The translations under genes and the position numbers were made by a program. Positions 10,826 through 20,299 of a DNA stretch of 64,000 nt are shown here, one piece after another. Each line of letters starts with the position of its first letter. The first letter of the stretch is position 1. The notes below the pieces were generated by a model, which had not been told where the DNA came from, ran no database searches, and saw only the letters and a program-made list of their open reading frames with translations. The stretch is from Takakia lepidozioides (taxonomy: Eukaryota > Streptophyta > Takakiopsida > Takakiales > Takakiaceae), in contig CM060732.1 of assembly GCA_030704615.1 (NCBI GenBank), positions 8,494,001 to 8,558,000 of the forward strand, in the 5' to 3' direction.

Positions 10826-12850
10826 ACATAAGTTGTTTGGAGATGAAGTGAGGGGAGAATGAGCCTCCCTTGGCTTATCTGCCCCCCTCCCCTCTTATTC
10901 CTCGGTCCACGCGTAACACATACCTTCTAAAAGCGACCGCCACCATGACAGTCACTACATTTAAGAAAAACAACAAAAAAACGACCGCCATTACTGACGG
11001 TCTCTCTATCTAAAAAATTAAACAATAAAAGCGACCGCCAGTAACGACGGTCGCTCTATTATTTTATTTTATTTAATTAAAAAACGACCGTTATTACTGG
11101 CAGTCGCAATATTTTCATAAATTAAAAATATACAAGCGACCACCAATAATGGCGGTCGCAATGAAAAATAAAAGCGACCGCCATAACTGGCGGTCGCAGC
11201 AGAAATTAAAAATATACAAACGACCGCCACTAATGGCCGTCGCTCTATTTAAAAAAAAACAAAAACAAAAGCGACCACCAATAATGGCGGTCGCATATAA
11301 GTTGTGTGGAGAGGAAGTGAGGGGAGAATAAGCCTCCCCTGGCTTATCTGCACCCCCCCCTCATTCCTCGGTCCACGCGTAAGGCACAACTTCTAGAAGC
11401 GACCACCACCATGGCGGTCGCTACATTTAAAAAAAAAACAAAAAAGCGACCGCCATTATTGGCGGTCGCTCTATTTAAAAAATTAAACAATAAAAGCGAC
11501 CGCCATTACTGGCAGTCGCAACATTTTCAGAAATTAAAAATATACAAGCGACCACAAGTAATGACAGTCGCTCTATTTAAAAAAATAAAAAATAAAAGCG
11601 ACGGCCATAACTGGCGGTCACAGCATTTTCAGAAAATTAAAAATATACAAGTGACCGCCAGTAATGGCCGTCGCTCCATTTAAAAAAAATAAAAAACAAA
11701 AGCGACCGCCAATAATGGCGGTCGCACATAAGTTGTGTGGAAAGGAAGTGAGAGGAGAATGAGCCTCCCTTGGCTTATTTCCCCCCCCCTCACCCCCTCA
11801 TTCCTCAGTCCACGCGTACGGCACACCTCCTGGAAGCGACCGCCACCATGGCGGTCGATACATTTTAAAAAACAACAAAAAAGCGACCGCCATTATGGCG
11901 GTTGCTCTATTTAAAATATTAAACAATAAAAGCGACCACTAGTAACGACGGTCGCTCTATTAAAAAAACAAAAAAATAAAAGCGACCGCCACTACTGGCA
12001 GTCGCTATATTTTCAGAAATTAAAAATATTCAAGCGACCACCACTAATGGCGGTCGCTCTATTTAAATAAAATAAAATAAAAAAGCGACTACCAATAATG
12101 GCGGTCGCTCTATTTTTTATTTATTTTTTAAATGCGACCACCATTACTGGCGGTGTCTGTATTTTCAGAAATTAAAAATATACAAGCGACCGCCAATAAT
12201 GGCGGTCGGTTATTTTTTAAATTTTTTTAATGACCACCAATAATGGTGCTCGCTCTATTTAAAAAAATAAAAATAAAAGCGATCGTCATTAGTGGTGGTC
12301 GCTGCAATTTCAGAAATTAAAAATATACAAGCGACCGCCAGTAATGGCGGTCGCTCTATTTAAAAAAGTAAAAAATAAATGCGACAGACACTACTGGCAG
12401 TCGCTGCATTTTCTGAAATTAAAATTATTTTATACTATTTTATACTATTTTTATTATGTTTTAATATTTTAAAAATAAAGCGACCGCCATATTATGGTGG
12501 TCGCTGGTTTTTTTAATATATTTGTAAGACAAAGCGACCGCCATATAATGGCGGTCGCTTGTTTTTTTATGTATTATTGAAAACAAGCGACTGCCAATTC
12601 TGGCAGTTGCTTGTTTTTTTTATATATTTTCAAAATTATGCGACCGCCAATACGGAGGTTACTATGTTTTTTTAAAAAAAATTAGACGACCGCCAATGCG
12701 ACCGCCAATTTTGTTTTTTTTTGTTCTTAAGCGAACGCCATGTTGGCGGTCGCTCTTATTTCTAAAATTCCGAAATATAAAGCGACCGCCAGAATTGGCG
12801 GTCGCTTTAATTTTATTATTTTCCAAAATGTATTTGTCACCACCATCGTG
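10826..12850. repeat. Internal hairpin array with a 430-470-bp higher-order repeat
   Basis: About 28 hairpins of the AGCGACCGCC/GGCGGTCGCT type, loops usually ANTAATG or similar, separated by A-rich spacers. In its first half the hairpins are grouped into larger units headed by a non-hairpin segment (CATAAGTTGT...GAGGGGAGAATGAGCCTCCC...GGTCCACGCGTA) that recurs at about 10826, 11294 and 11725. The later half (11830-12850) has hairpins only. It abuts the end-like sequence at 12905-12992, mirroring the arrangement at both outer ends of the element. Confidence 0.9.
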
Positions 12851-12904
12851 TCGGCGACGTGGTTGCTTAAGTGACAATATTTTATTTGGTATTTTTTTTA
12901 CTAG

Positions 12905-12992
12905 AATATTCCCGGAACCTGACGTGACGGAGGTCGCGTCATCGTCAGGTCTGACGTGACCTGACGCTGACTGACGGACGTGACGCTGATAA
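12905..12992 (-). repeat. Second, internal terminal-repeat-like end
   Basis: Reading on the minus strand from 12992 this starts CCCGGTTATCAGCGTCACGT and continues through GACGTGAC-type sub-repeats. It resembles the outer ends (CCTAGTTATCATTCCTGACG) in its first dozen bases and in composition. A hairpin array lies on its inner side, as at the outer ends. This suggests the end of a second, related element nested in or fused to the first. Confidence 0.6.
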
Positions 12993-13364
12993 CCGGGATG
13001 TCTTCATTAGCTGCCTCAAATTCCACGTGGCGTCTTTCGCCGTGCTTTGGATCCACCGATTGAACTTGGGCTTGTCCCTGTCCGCCGTCCACTTAGCATT
13101 TGCCAAATCGTTTGTCATTTTCTTCTCCATATTTTGCTGGAAAATCTGAAACCCCTCTCATCCATGCCTGACATAAGCACTCTCCAACCTCATCATGTCC
13201 CTACCCTTGAAATAATCCACTACCACTTCTTTCACCCTATCCAAGGCATCCGGTCCCGGATAGTCTGACTTGTTGACCTGGCTATCCCGCTCGTGGGCAC
13301 GTTTTCTCTTCCTCCGACCCCCAGACGACCCCGCCCCAGAACTTGAATTCACAACCCCTGACAT
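12993..13364 (-). pseudogene. Broken host or TE-derived ORF cut by the element end
   Basis: Two minus-strand frames follow each other with a small frame change: SSGGRRKRKRAHERDSQVNK ... VKEVVVDYFKGRDMMRLESA (13158-13364, ATG start), then KWTADRDKPKFNRWIQSTAK ... DATWNLRQLMK (to about 12993). Together they look like a basic, helical, Trp-containing DNA-binding-like protein, but I do not recognise the family. The reading stops where the end-like repeat begins at 12992, so the sequence appears truncated by insertion. Confidence 0.45.
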
Positions 13365-13744
13365 TGTATAAACCTTTGCCCACTACAGGGTCCAAAACCT
13401 CAGAAAACGGCAATGAACGCGTGTGGATGGTGTCTTCGTAGTTTCTGCAAAAAAACATGCCGCCGGAGAGCCGAAAATGGCAAAATGGTGATACGATGAT
13501 TGAACCGTGAACAAGTGTGTGGGACTAACCAATAGAAAACCAACAAACACCCCCCCCCCCCCCAAAATAATCACCTTTGCACCTCCCGTTGGCAGTGCCA
13601 AGCAACGAAGTCCGAAAGGACTACAGGATGCCAAGGAACCGCACCACGAGAAGGGCAAAAGTGATCAGAAAATGAGGGGAAAATGGTTTATATAAGCGCC
13701 CACCACCCCCCCCCTCCCAAAAAAATGGCATTATGCTTGAAAAT
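13365..13744. other. Unclassified spacer with long C runs
   Basis: No supported gene. It contains a C homopolymer of about 13 bases near 13552 and another C-rich run near 13705. The string CACTACAGGG at 13381 resembles a CACTA transposon end, but there is no partner. Confidence 0.4.
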
Positions 13745-13890
13745 GAGCGATAGGCCAGTGGCGCCTCGCCATGCGCACCCACATAGGAGAGGTCAAGGGT
13801 TCAAAACCACCTCCCCCCATCCCATTTGTTTCGTTTTCCCTGACCCGTGGCACCTCGCCACGTGGCTGGCCAGGCGCCGCTTCATGATTA
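13745..13890 (+). mobile_element. Possible tRNA-derived SINE head
   Basis: TAGGCCAGTGG at 13751-13761 matches the RNA polymerase III A-box consensus with one mismatch, and GGTTCAAAACC at 13798-13808 matches the B-box consensus. Their 37-bp spacing is typical of tRNA-related promoters. The sequence does not fold as a complete tRNA and has no clear 3' acceptor end, so a SINE head is more likely than a functional tRNA. No poly-A tail or target duplication was found. Confidence 0.35.
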
Positions 13891-13939
13891 AAAAATTAAA
13901 AACAAAACGCCATACGGCGGGTCCCTGGATTTCTAAGGG

Positions 13940-14460
13940 AAAAAAAAACACGCGACCGCCGCATGGCGGTCGCTATATTTATAAAAACAATAAAAACGAC
14001 CGCCACATGGCAGTCGCTTAATTCAAGATTCAAAATATAAATAAGCGACCGCCGCTAAATGGCGGTCGTTTCATTTAAAAAAATATATTAAGTAAGCGAC
14101 CACCAAACGGCGGTCGCTTAATTTAAGAATCAAAATCAAATCGAGCGACCGCCTCCAAATGGCGGTCGCTGCATTTTAAAAAAATTAACTGAAGAAGCGA
14201 CCGCCAAATGGCGGTCGCTTTATTTAAGAATAAAAATAAAAATAAGCGACCGCTGCTAAATGGCGGTCGCTGTATTTTTATAGAATATATCAAAGATATA
14301 ATAATAATAATATAATAAAGTGCGAGCGACCGCCAATCTGGGCAGTCGCTTCATTTAAAACATAATAAACTTCAATCGACCGCCAATATGGGCGGTCGCT
14401 TTTATTTTTAAAATAATAAATTATATGCGACCGCCAATATAGGCGGACATTTTTTTATAA
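13940..14460. repeat. Right subterminal array of AGCGACCGCC hairpins
   Basis: About ten hairpins of the same design as the left array, with loops such as AAATG and AATATG, running up to the right terminal inverted repeat. The order (AT spacer, last GTCCGCC-type half unit, then terminal repeat) mirrors the left side. Confidence 0.9.
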
Positions 14461-14484
14461 GGAATTAATAAATACTAATATATG

Positions 14485-14647
14485 GCCACGTCTGTTTTAC
14501 ACCATGGCTGTCATGTCATTACAAATATTAGAAGTAAATCGTAAAAATCAAATGTAAAAAAATTACATGGGTAAACGTCCGGATTCGACGTGACGTGACG
14601 CACGTCGGACGTGTCAGCGCCACGTCACGTCAGGAATGATAACTAGG
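14485..14647 (-). repeat. Right terminal inverted repeat
   Basis: Inverted partner of 2958-3160, ending ATGATAACTAGG. Compared with the left end it has one fewer CACGTC sub-repeat and scattered substitutions. Confidence 0.8.
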
Positions 14648-14758
14648 CTTCGGGACAAATCACCACAAGGTACTCTTCATCCCTTTCACAATTTGTCCGC
14701 TTGCACAACTAGTGGATGTGCGCACACTGGCAGCATTTGACATTCTGCATCTGAACAG

Positions 14759-14957
14759 TTCCCATTGTACACGTTGATGGTCTTCGACGAGTGGCTTAAC
14801 GGTATACCAGTTGCGTACATTATATGTGCGCGTGAGTGGACAACAGACCTGGTGCCGTGGATGGCAGTATTGCGGGACTCACTCCTCGCAGAAATGCCGG
14901 ACTGGCGACCCAATGCCTTCATTATGGATGATGCCGATGCCGAAATAAATGCCATTA
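14759..14957 (+). pseudogene. Mutator-like transposase exon (partial DDE domain)
   Basis: The plus strand reads LYTLMVFDEWLNGIPVAYII, then WMAVLRDSLLAEMPDWRPNA and FIMDDADAEINAI. This pattern (D-E-W-x-N-G-x-P-V-A, then W-x-P-x-x-x-x-x-D-D-A-x-A-E-x-x-A-I) is the core of MULE/SWIM-type transposases, where the second aspartate of the catalytic triad sits in the MDDA segment. The frame opens after an AG acceptor-like site and closes at AC|GTAAGT, so it looks like one exon. No flanking exons were found downstream; instead CAGTCTGCTG-type repeats begin. It starts about 110 bp outside the right terminal repeat, in host or older-transposon sequence. Confidence 0.6.
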
Positions 14958-14974
14958 CGTAAGTTTCACATACC

Positions 14975-16330
14975 CTCATGTACACTCGCGTGCAAGTCCA
15001 CTGCGTGCGTGCAAGTCCACTGTCTCTTGGGCAAGTCCCCTGCCATACAACACAGTCATTTATGCAAGTCCGGCCCATTCCTTTCTGCAAGTCTGCTGGC
15101 GTTCAGTCTGCTGATAATGACACACTTGCGCAAATCTGCTGCAAGGTCAATCTGGTCGGGTCTATTGCCAGCAAAGTCTGGGTAAGTCTGCTGCCGGCCT
15201 CCTAAGGGCAAGTCCGCTGGAAGACTCACTTGCGTGAGTCCGGTGCGAGGTCAGTCTGGTCGGGTCTGCTGCCAGCAAAGTCTGGGTAAGTCTGCTGCCG
15301 GCATCCTAAGGGTAAGTCCGCTGGCAGGCCAGTCCGCCGGAGAGGACTGTTTGCAAGCAGTCCGCTGCAAGACTCACTTGCGCCAGTTTGCTGCGAGGTC
15401 AGTCTGGTCCAGCAAGTCCGCTGGCAGGCGAGTCCGCCGGAGGGGACTGTTCGGAAGTCTGCTGGCAACCCAGTCCGCTCGGAATGCCCTCTGGCCAAGT
15501 CCATTGCAAGACTCACTTACGCAAGTCCGCTGCAAGATCAGCGTGATCAGGTTTGCTGGCGGTCTCGTGAGGGCAACACTCATGGCAGGTCAGAGTGGGC
15601 GAGTCTGCTGGCTGAATCCGTTGGGCAAGTCCACTGGAATAGACGGACAGACCAGTCCACCAGAGAGTCTACTGGGTTAGTGCCCAAGTCTACTCAACCA
15701 GTCTTTTGGCGTCTGAAGCAGTCTGCTGTACCAGTCTCCAACCAGTCTTCTGAACCAGTCTGCTGAACCAGGCTTCTGCTCAGTCTGCTGCCAGTCCTTG
15801 AACCATTGTGCTCATAGGCTTGTAAACAATTTGACCTGTCTATAAGCAGGAAAACAAAGTATGCAAGGTGCGGAGTATGCAGTCTCCTGAGCAAACCAGT
15901 CTCCTGGTTCTGAACTGGCCTGCATTCGGCTGACCAGTGACCCTCATGCGATCTACCTATCAGACTCGCCATTTTGAGCACGGTGGACCCTCACTTACTC
16001 TGCTGACCAGACTTGGCAGACTACTGGCCAATGCCATCCGCCTGTACTGTAGCACTCTGGTGACTCTCGGCAGTCTGTTGACTAGTGGACTCTCAGCACA
16101 CATGCTCTTCAGACTAGGACTCATGGTTCCCAATCCCATCTGCCAGTGTGCCGGACTGGTGCCATCTCCTCAATCTGTCGGACTCTCGTCAGTCTGGCAA
16201 CATTGCCCTCTCCTAACGTCTGCTCACCAGCCTAGGCATACTCTCTTCACGTACTCTGGCAGTCTGCTGACTCTCAGCTGTTTGCTGACCAATGGACTCC
16301 CTTGGTATGTTAAACATAATGATTGTGTGT
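14975..16330. repeat. CAAGTCYGCTGG / CAGTCTGCTG degenerate repeat field
   Basis: The decamer family CAGTCTGCTG/CAAGTCCGCTGG occurs dozens of times at irregular 10-40-base spacing, with longer duplications (for example around 15130-15320). Because the motif is three-base biased, it produces long but meaningless open frames on both strands. The same motif fills the introns of the gene at 16586-20252, in either orientation. Confidence 0.85.
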
Positions 16331-16585
16331 GCTTGCACTGTGCAAGGGTAAGTCCGCTTAACAGCATGCAGTGAATTGGTCACAAGTCTACAGCGAGGAC
16401 TCCACACTATGCACACTCATCATTGACCAATAGGATGTGTATGCAAAGGCATACTCATCTTTTATTTCGTTGCAAATGCTGAAAAACATGCGTACATGAC
16501 AAATGCGTCTTATGGTGCACCTCTAATCTCGGGCCCATACATCCTATCTATCAAGAAACTGCTTTTTCAGCAGTGACCAAACCAT

Positions 16586-18360
16586 TCAAGATGTACTTAA
16601 CCGTTGGCCAAGTGCAAACTTGAACGTAAACCAGCTTTTTGTGAAAGGTACTCCTCTCTTTGCCCTTTTAGAAGAGGTTCGACTATGCCCACTTTGAAGC
16701 CATTCATAATATCCTTGGATAATTGACATGACATAAAACCTACATTCCCAGCTGAATGGCTGTTGGGGCACGTCAGGTTGGTTGAACTGAAATGCCCTAA
16801 CCTCCTCCCAACCCGGTGAATCAACACTGTAGCCTAAACACTCTGCATGCAGCTTCCGTATCCATGACAAAACATATGGGCAACCATGCAAAGACTCGAT
16901 GGAGTTCATATGAGTGTAGCAGCCTTTCCGCACGTCGATGACAACAACACTCTAGTGCCTCCTGCAAGACTCACGGCAGCACACTCTCAGCCCATAGTCC
17001 TCTCAGTAGACCACTCCAACTGACTCTCCAGTAGACTCTGCAGACTTGCAAGTAGGCTGGGTCTTGGTCCTAGTACACTCAACAAACTCATGACTCAGTA
17101 GACTCGGCATAATGAGCAGACTTAGCAGACTCAGGAGAGTGGGCAGACTGAGCAGACTGTCCGAACTCAGAGAGGCTGGTAAGAACGGTCTGACCTCATT
17201 CAAAAGACTGGGTAGACTTGCCAGACTGAGCAGACCGAGGGACTACTCACGAAAGGCCGGTAAGAATGGACTCACCTCATTCAAAAGACTGGGCAGACTT
17301 GCCAGACTGAGCAGACTGAACGGACTCAACCAGCAACAGGCCGGTATGAACGGACTGACGTCATTCAAAAGATTGAGCAGACTGGCTCGACAAAACAGAC
17401 TGGGTATGCAAGATCTTACTCCTCCACAATCGGAACGATTATATGATGGCAGTCTTTTATGTCTTTGCCGAGCCAAGGGACGCTCTAGCAAGAATGCAGA
17501 TTGTCCACTAGCCTTTCCCATGGCCCGTCCCAGTATGTCATCATAAGAGACCACGTTGAGGCTGGCAGAAGAGCAATAGTACTTGAGTACTTCTCCTCAA
17601 CCGTCTTCTCATAGAAACGACACCACAGCTCCAACATTCTATCTGTGCACTGGACTGACTCCACCGTCTCAAGTGGCTTCATGTCCGGAGGCCCGATGGA
17701 GCACTCATACCGGGTCGCCTTCATTAAACTCAACCATGGCATGGCCGGCCACCACATGCCGTCGCATGACCGCGGCAAAACGAGAACCCAACCTGCACAC
17801 AACACACGGCCTTGTATGAAAACCCATGAGGTATATAGCCAACCCATAAACCCAATTCTGAGCAGACTGGAGTGACCAGACTCAGCAGACTGGGAGGACT
17901 ACTCACTTGTGCATTTGTCGCTGAAGAACCACTTTCTTGTCCGCATCCAATGCCATTTTGCGGTCCTTGTTCATGAACACATCGGACTTCCCTTTCTTCG
18001 TAGGTTTCTTTGCAACAGGACCCTCGCGAACTTCCTGAGACTGCTCTATGACAGTTTGCTTCTTCGCTCTACTTGTGCCCTGGGATTCAGCGACTACTGT
18101 GGCCAGGTTGGATTCAGCAGACTGACGAAGTGATGCGGTCCTGCTTCACAACACGACCGTGTCTGCAGGTTTGTTCACACTTGTAGGACCTGTCCTGGCA
18201 GCCTCACGGGTCGCATGCGTTGAACTAATCCGTGCATCTGGCGACGTTGTAAGTAAGCCACCTTTTCTGGTTGTGGAGCCAACGTTCGCAGCATGGGCGG
18301 GTTGTGGAATTGTCTTGTAGGGAAACGGTGTCCCGATGTCCGTGGGGCGAACATCCTGTA
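16586..18360 (-). pseudogene. Ulp1/C48-like protease region of a decayed multi-exon gene
   Basis: Several minus-strand exon-like pieces line up in order: about 18360-18150 (VRPTDIGTPFPYK...), 18130-17912 (KKQTVIEQSQEVREGPVAKK...KKVVLQRQMHK, ending at a GTGAGT donor), 17847-17485 (MLELWCRFYEKTVEEKYSST...WSLMMTYWDGPWERLVDN) and 16933-16586 (SIESLHGCPYVLSWIRKLH...DVPQQPFSWECRFYVMSIIQ). The last resembles the end of Ulp1-type cysteine proteases, where a glutamine (PQQ) precedes the catalytic cysteine (here SWEC), but the usual DCG is not kept. Such proteases cleave SUMO-like tags and are often carried by plant Mutator-like elements. At least one frame change is needed near 17735. Introns are packed with CAGTCTGCTG repeats. 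Assignment is tentative. Confidence 0.45.
16960..17420. repeat. AGACTGRGCAGACT repeat block
   Basis: Three tandem copies, roughly 80 bp apart, of a unit containing GACTGGGCAGACTTGCCAGA and GGTAAGAACGGTCTGAC-like segments (near 17170, 17265 and 17335), surrounded by single decamers. It lies in an apparent intron of the minus-strand gene. Confidence 0.75.
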
Positions 18361-18514
18361 GGTACAGTAGATTCTGTCAATACACGGAAATAGAACATAA
18401 ATCTGAAATCACAGAGGTGAAAGACGGCAGGGCACAGCCTGTACGGCATCATTGGAAGGAAGCGCATAGGCAGACTGCTCCTCTGCATGAAGGCCCAAGT
18501 CCGGACCTGCTGTA

Positions 18515-18880
18515 GCCAAGGGCACTATGACAGACTCTGTGTGCGCGGCATGTTGGCCCTCAGTCTGTCCAATGTCAGCGTCAGTCTGCTGCTCAGAGTC
18601 CTCAGTCTGGTCAGTCTGGTGCCTAGTCTGCTCCTTGCTTTGGTCAGTCTGCTGTTCAGTCTGGCGGACACTCTCGTGGGCGGGGAGAACGCCCTATTGC
18701 CAAGGGCACTATGACAGACTCTATGTGCGCGACATATTGGCCCTCAGTCTGTCCATGTTCAGCGTCAGTCTGCTGCTCAGTGTCCTCAGTTTGGTCAGTC
18801 TAGTGCTCAGTCTACTCCTTGCTCTGGTCAGTTTGCTGTTCAGTCTGGTGGACACTCTCATGGGCGTAGAAAGGTGGTCT
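18515..18880. repeat. 184-bp tandem duplication
   Basis: GCCAAGGGCACTATGACAGA starts at 18515 and again at 18699, and the following about 170 bases are nearly identical, rich in CTCAGTCTGSTC motifs. A two-copy direct repeat within an apparent intron. Confidence 0.85.
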
Positions 18881-20252
18881 GGTCTTCCAAGGAGAGGATC
18901 AATCTATCAACTTGCAAGTCAACTGTCTCTTCAGGGTCTGATGTAGAAAAAACTTGACTACCGCCGACATCTAAATTATCCGCGGCAACTACGTCCTCAA
19001 GTTCTTCAGTAAGGTCAATGATACGGGGTTGAGTTCCCAACAATGAAACCACAATGTACACTGCTGGCATTGTGAAGGACTGGGGTCGGGCACATTACCA
19101 TGACTGTGGTGGTACGTGGACTGCCCTAGAGCTTCGACTCCCTGGGAGGCAAAGTATTGAGGAATCAGAACGAAAACGCAAAGAAAAGACCATGGACTTC
19201 AGAACGGTCCAGAAGAAGCCGACATTACCTTCTAGGAGGTTGCCAATGAGACCAATATCTTTGATTTGGCGTTCCAAGCATGCTCCATCGAGATGGCGAA
19301 TCGTTGGCATGTGGTATTCAAATGGGGAGCCGCACCAGAGGACTTTGAACACATTTGGTCTGTTCAAGACAATGTCGAACACTGCTCGCTCCATTACCGC
19401 AGCAAACCATTGCAACGCCTCATCCACAACACTCTTCTCACCCGCATCCGAATCTGAATGAAACAAATACTTCCTCAAACTTTGCAGTTCCTTTACCAAT
19501 TTACTGTATGAACGGAAATTGCCGAACTGCATCCATCGATGGTGAAGGAAGGAATTAGCAATGCGATCAAAGTACTCTCAAGTAATTCCAAACAAGTGCT
19601 TTCCCCGCACCCCAAAGGTAGGATGTGCCATGGGCATATGTCTGAGTTCCTGAGGCCGTGGGTCATCCATGAGGATTAATTGGACAAGCAGTGGCGGGGC
19701 ATTTTGGACCTTTGTGGTTGCCAGGGCAACAGAATGTGCGCTTTCGAGAACTTCATTCGCTTCTGCCATAGTAAATTCCATGGAATAATGAAAGGGAACA
19801 AATGGCCACCGGCCGTCCGTGACAATGCGATGGAGTTCATTATACCAATCCACATTGGCATTGACTTCCCCCACCCTCAGTCGGGCAAGTATCAAGTCCA
19901 CAGCTTCGGGATCAATGATCGGCAATGGCGAGCGCCAAACTCCAAAAAGTCCCGCGGTGGTCGTGAGAATGGGAGTGTGCTGGGTGGGAGTCCGCTCAAT
20001 GGGAGTCTGCTGGCTTGGAGTCCGCTCGATAGCACTGTGGTGGATGGGTGTCTTCTGGGTGGCAGTCTGCAGGCTGGGAGTCTCCTGAATAGTAGTATGG
20101 TGCCTCGGAGTCTCCGGAATAGCAGTCTGCTGGCTGGGAGTGGCGGAGACTCCAAAATTGAATAGACTCATATGCCACTGCACGGACAGTCCAACAGACG
20201 GAAGGTTCAACAGACTGACGAAGAGACCGACGTAGAGTAATTTGCGCGACAA
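18858..20252 (-). pseudogene. 5' exons of the same unknown gene, with a repeat-encoded Thr/Pro/Gln region
   Basis: A long minus-strand frame (20252-19578) continues past a single TGA, possibly a mutated TGG (GIT-stop-EYFD), into 19575-19203 (GNFRSYSKLVKELQSLRKYL...RHLDGACLERQIKDIG), ending at a GTAATG donor. A further exon lies at about 19070-18870 (PRIIDLTEELEDVVAADN...). Residues 35-95 of the first part are about ten-residue repeats such as TPSQQTPIERTPTQHT, encoded by the same CAGTCTGCTG-like DNA that fills the introns. The rest has normal protein composition, but I recognise no domain. Order and strand suggest it is the upstream part of the Ulp1-like gene. The stop makes it probably non-functional in this copy. 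Confidence 0.45.
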
Positions 20253-20299
20253 CAGATTGATTTCTAACAGATTGATTTCTAACAGACTGATATCCCAAA

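Larger units (their letters stand above)
2958..14647. mobile_element. Putative large DNA transposon bounded by long terminal inverted repeats
   Basis: The two ends are inverted copies of each other. The left end starts CCTAGTTATCAT at 2958; the right end finishes ATGATAACTAGG at 14647. The match continues inward for about 160-200 bp through an ACGTCACGTCGGACGTG-type sub-repeat and a shared AT-rich stretch ending near GTGTAAAACAG. Just inside both ends lie arrays of the same hairpin repeat (3190-4480 and 13940-14460), mirror-imaged, as expected for subterminal repeats of a cut-and-paste element. The interior is a patchwork: satellite, gag scrap, unknown ORFs, a second array and a second end-like sequence near 12990. 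No transposase is visible inside, so it would be non-autonomous. No target-site duplication was found (left flank TGAGATC, right flank CTTCGGG). Confidence 0.7.

Noticed and set aside
13381-13390. Second CACTA transposon end
   Set aside because: CACTACAGGG matches only the first bases; no subterminal hairpins follow directly and no inverted partner was found.
13751-13810. Functional tRNA gene
   Set aside because: A and B boxes are present, but acceptor and anticodon stems do not pair; a SINE head is the better reading.
2951-14654. Target-site duplication for the 11.7-kb element
   Set aside because: Flanks TGAGATC and CTTCGGG do not match at any length that I consider meaningful; kept as not found.
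15226-17554. Leu/Ser- or Arg-rich ORFs as membrane or regulatory proteins
   Set aside because: They are translations of the CAGTCTGCTG-type repeat in various frames, with no domain and with equivalent ORFs on the opposite strand.
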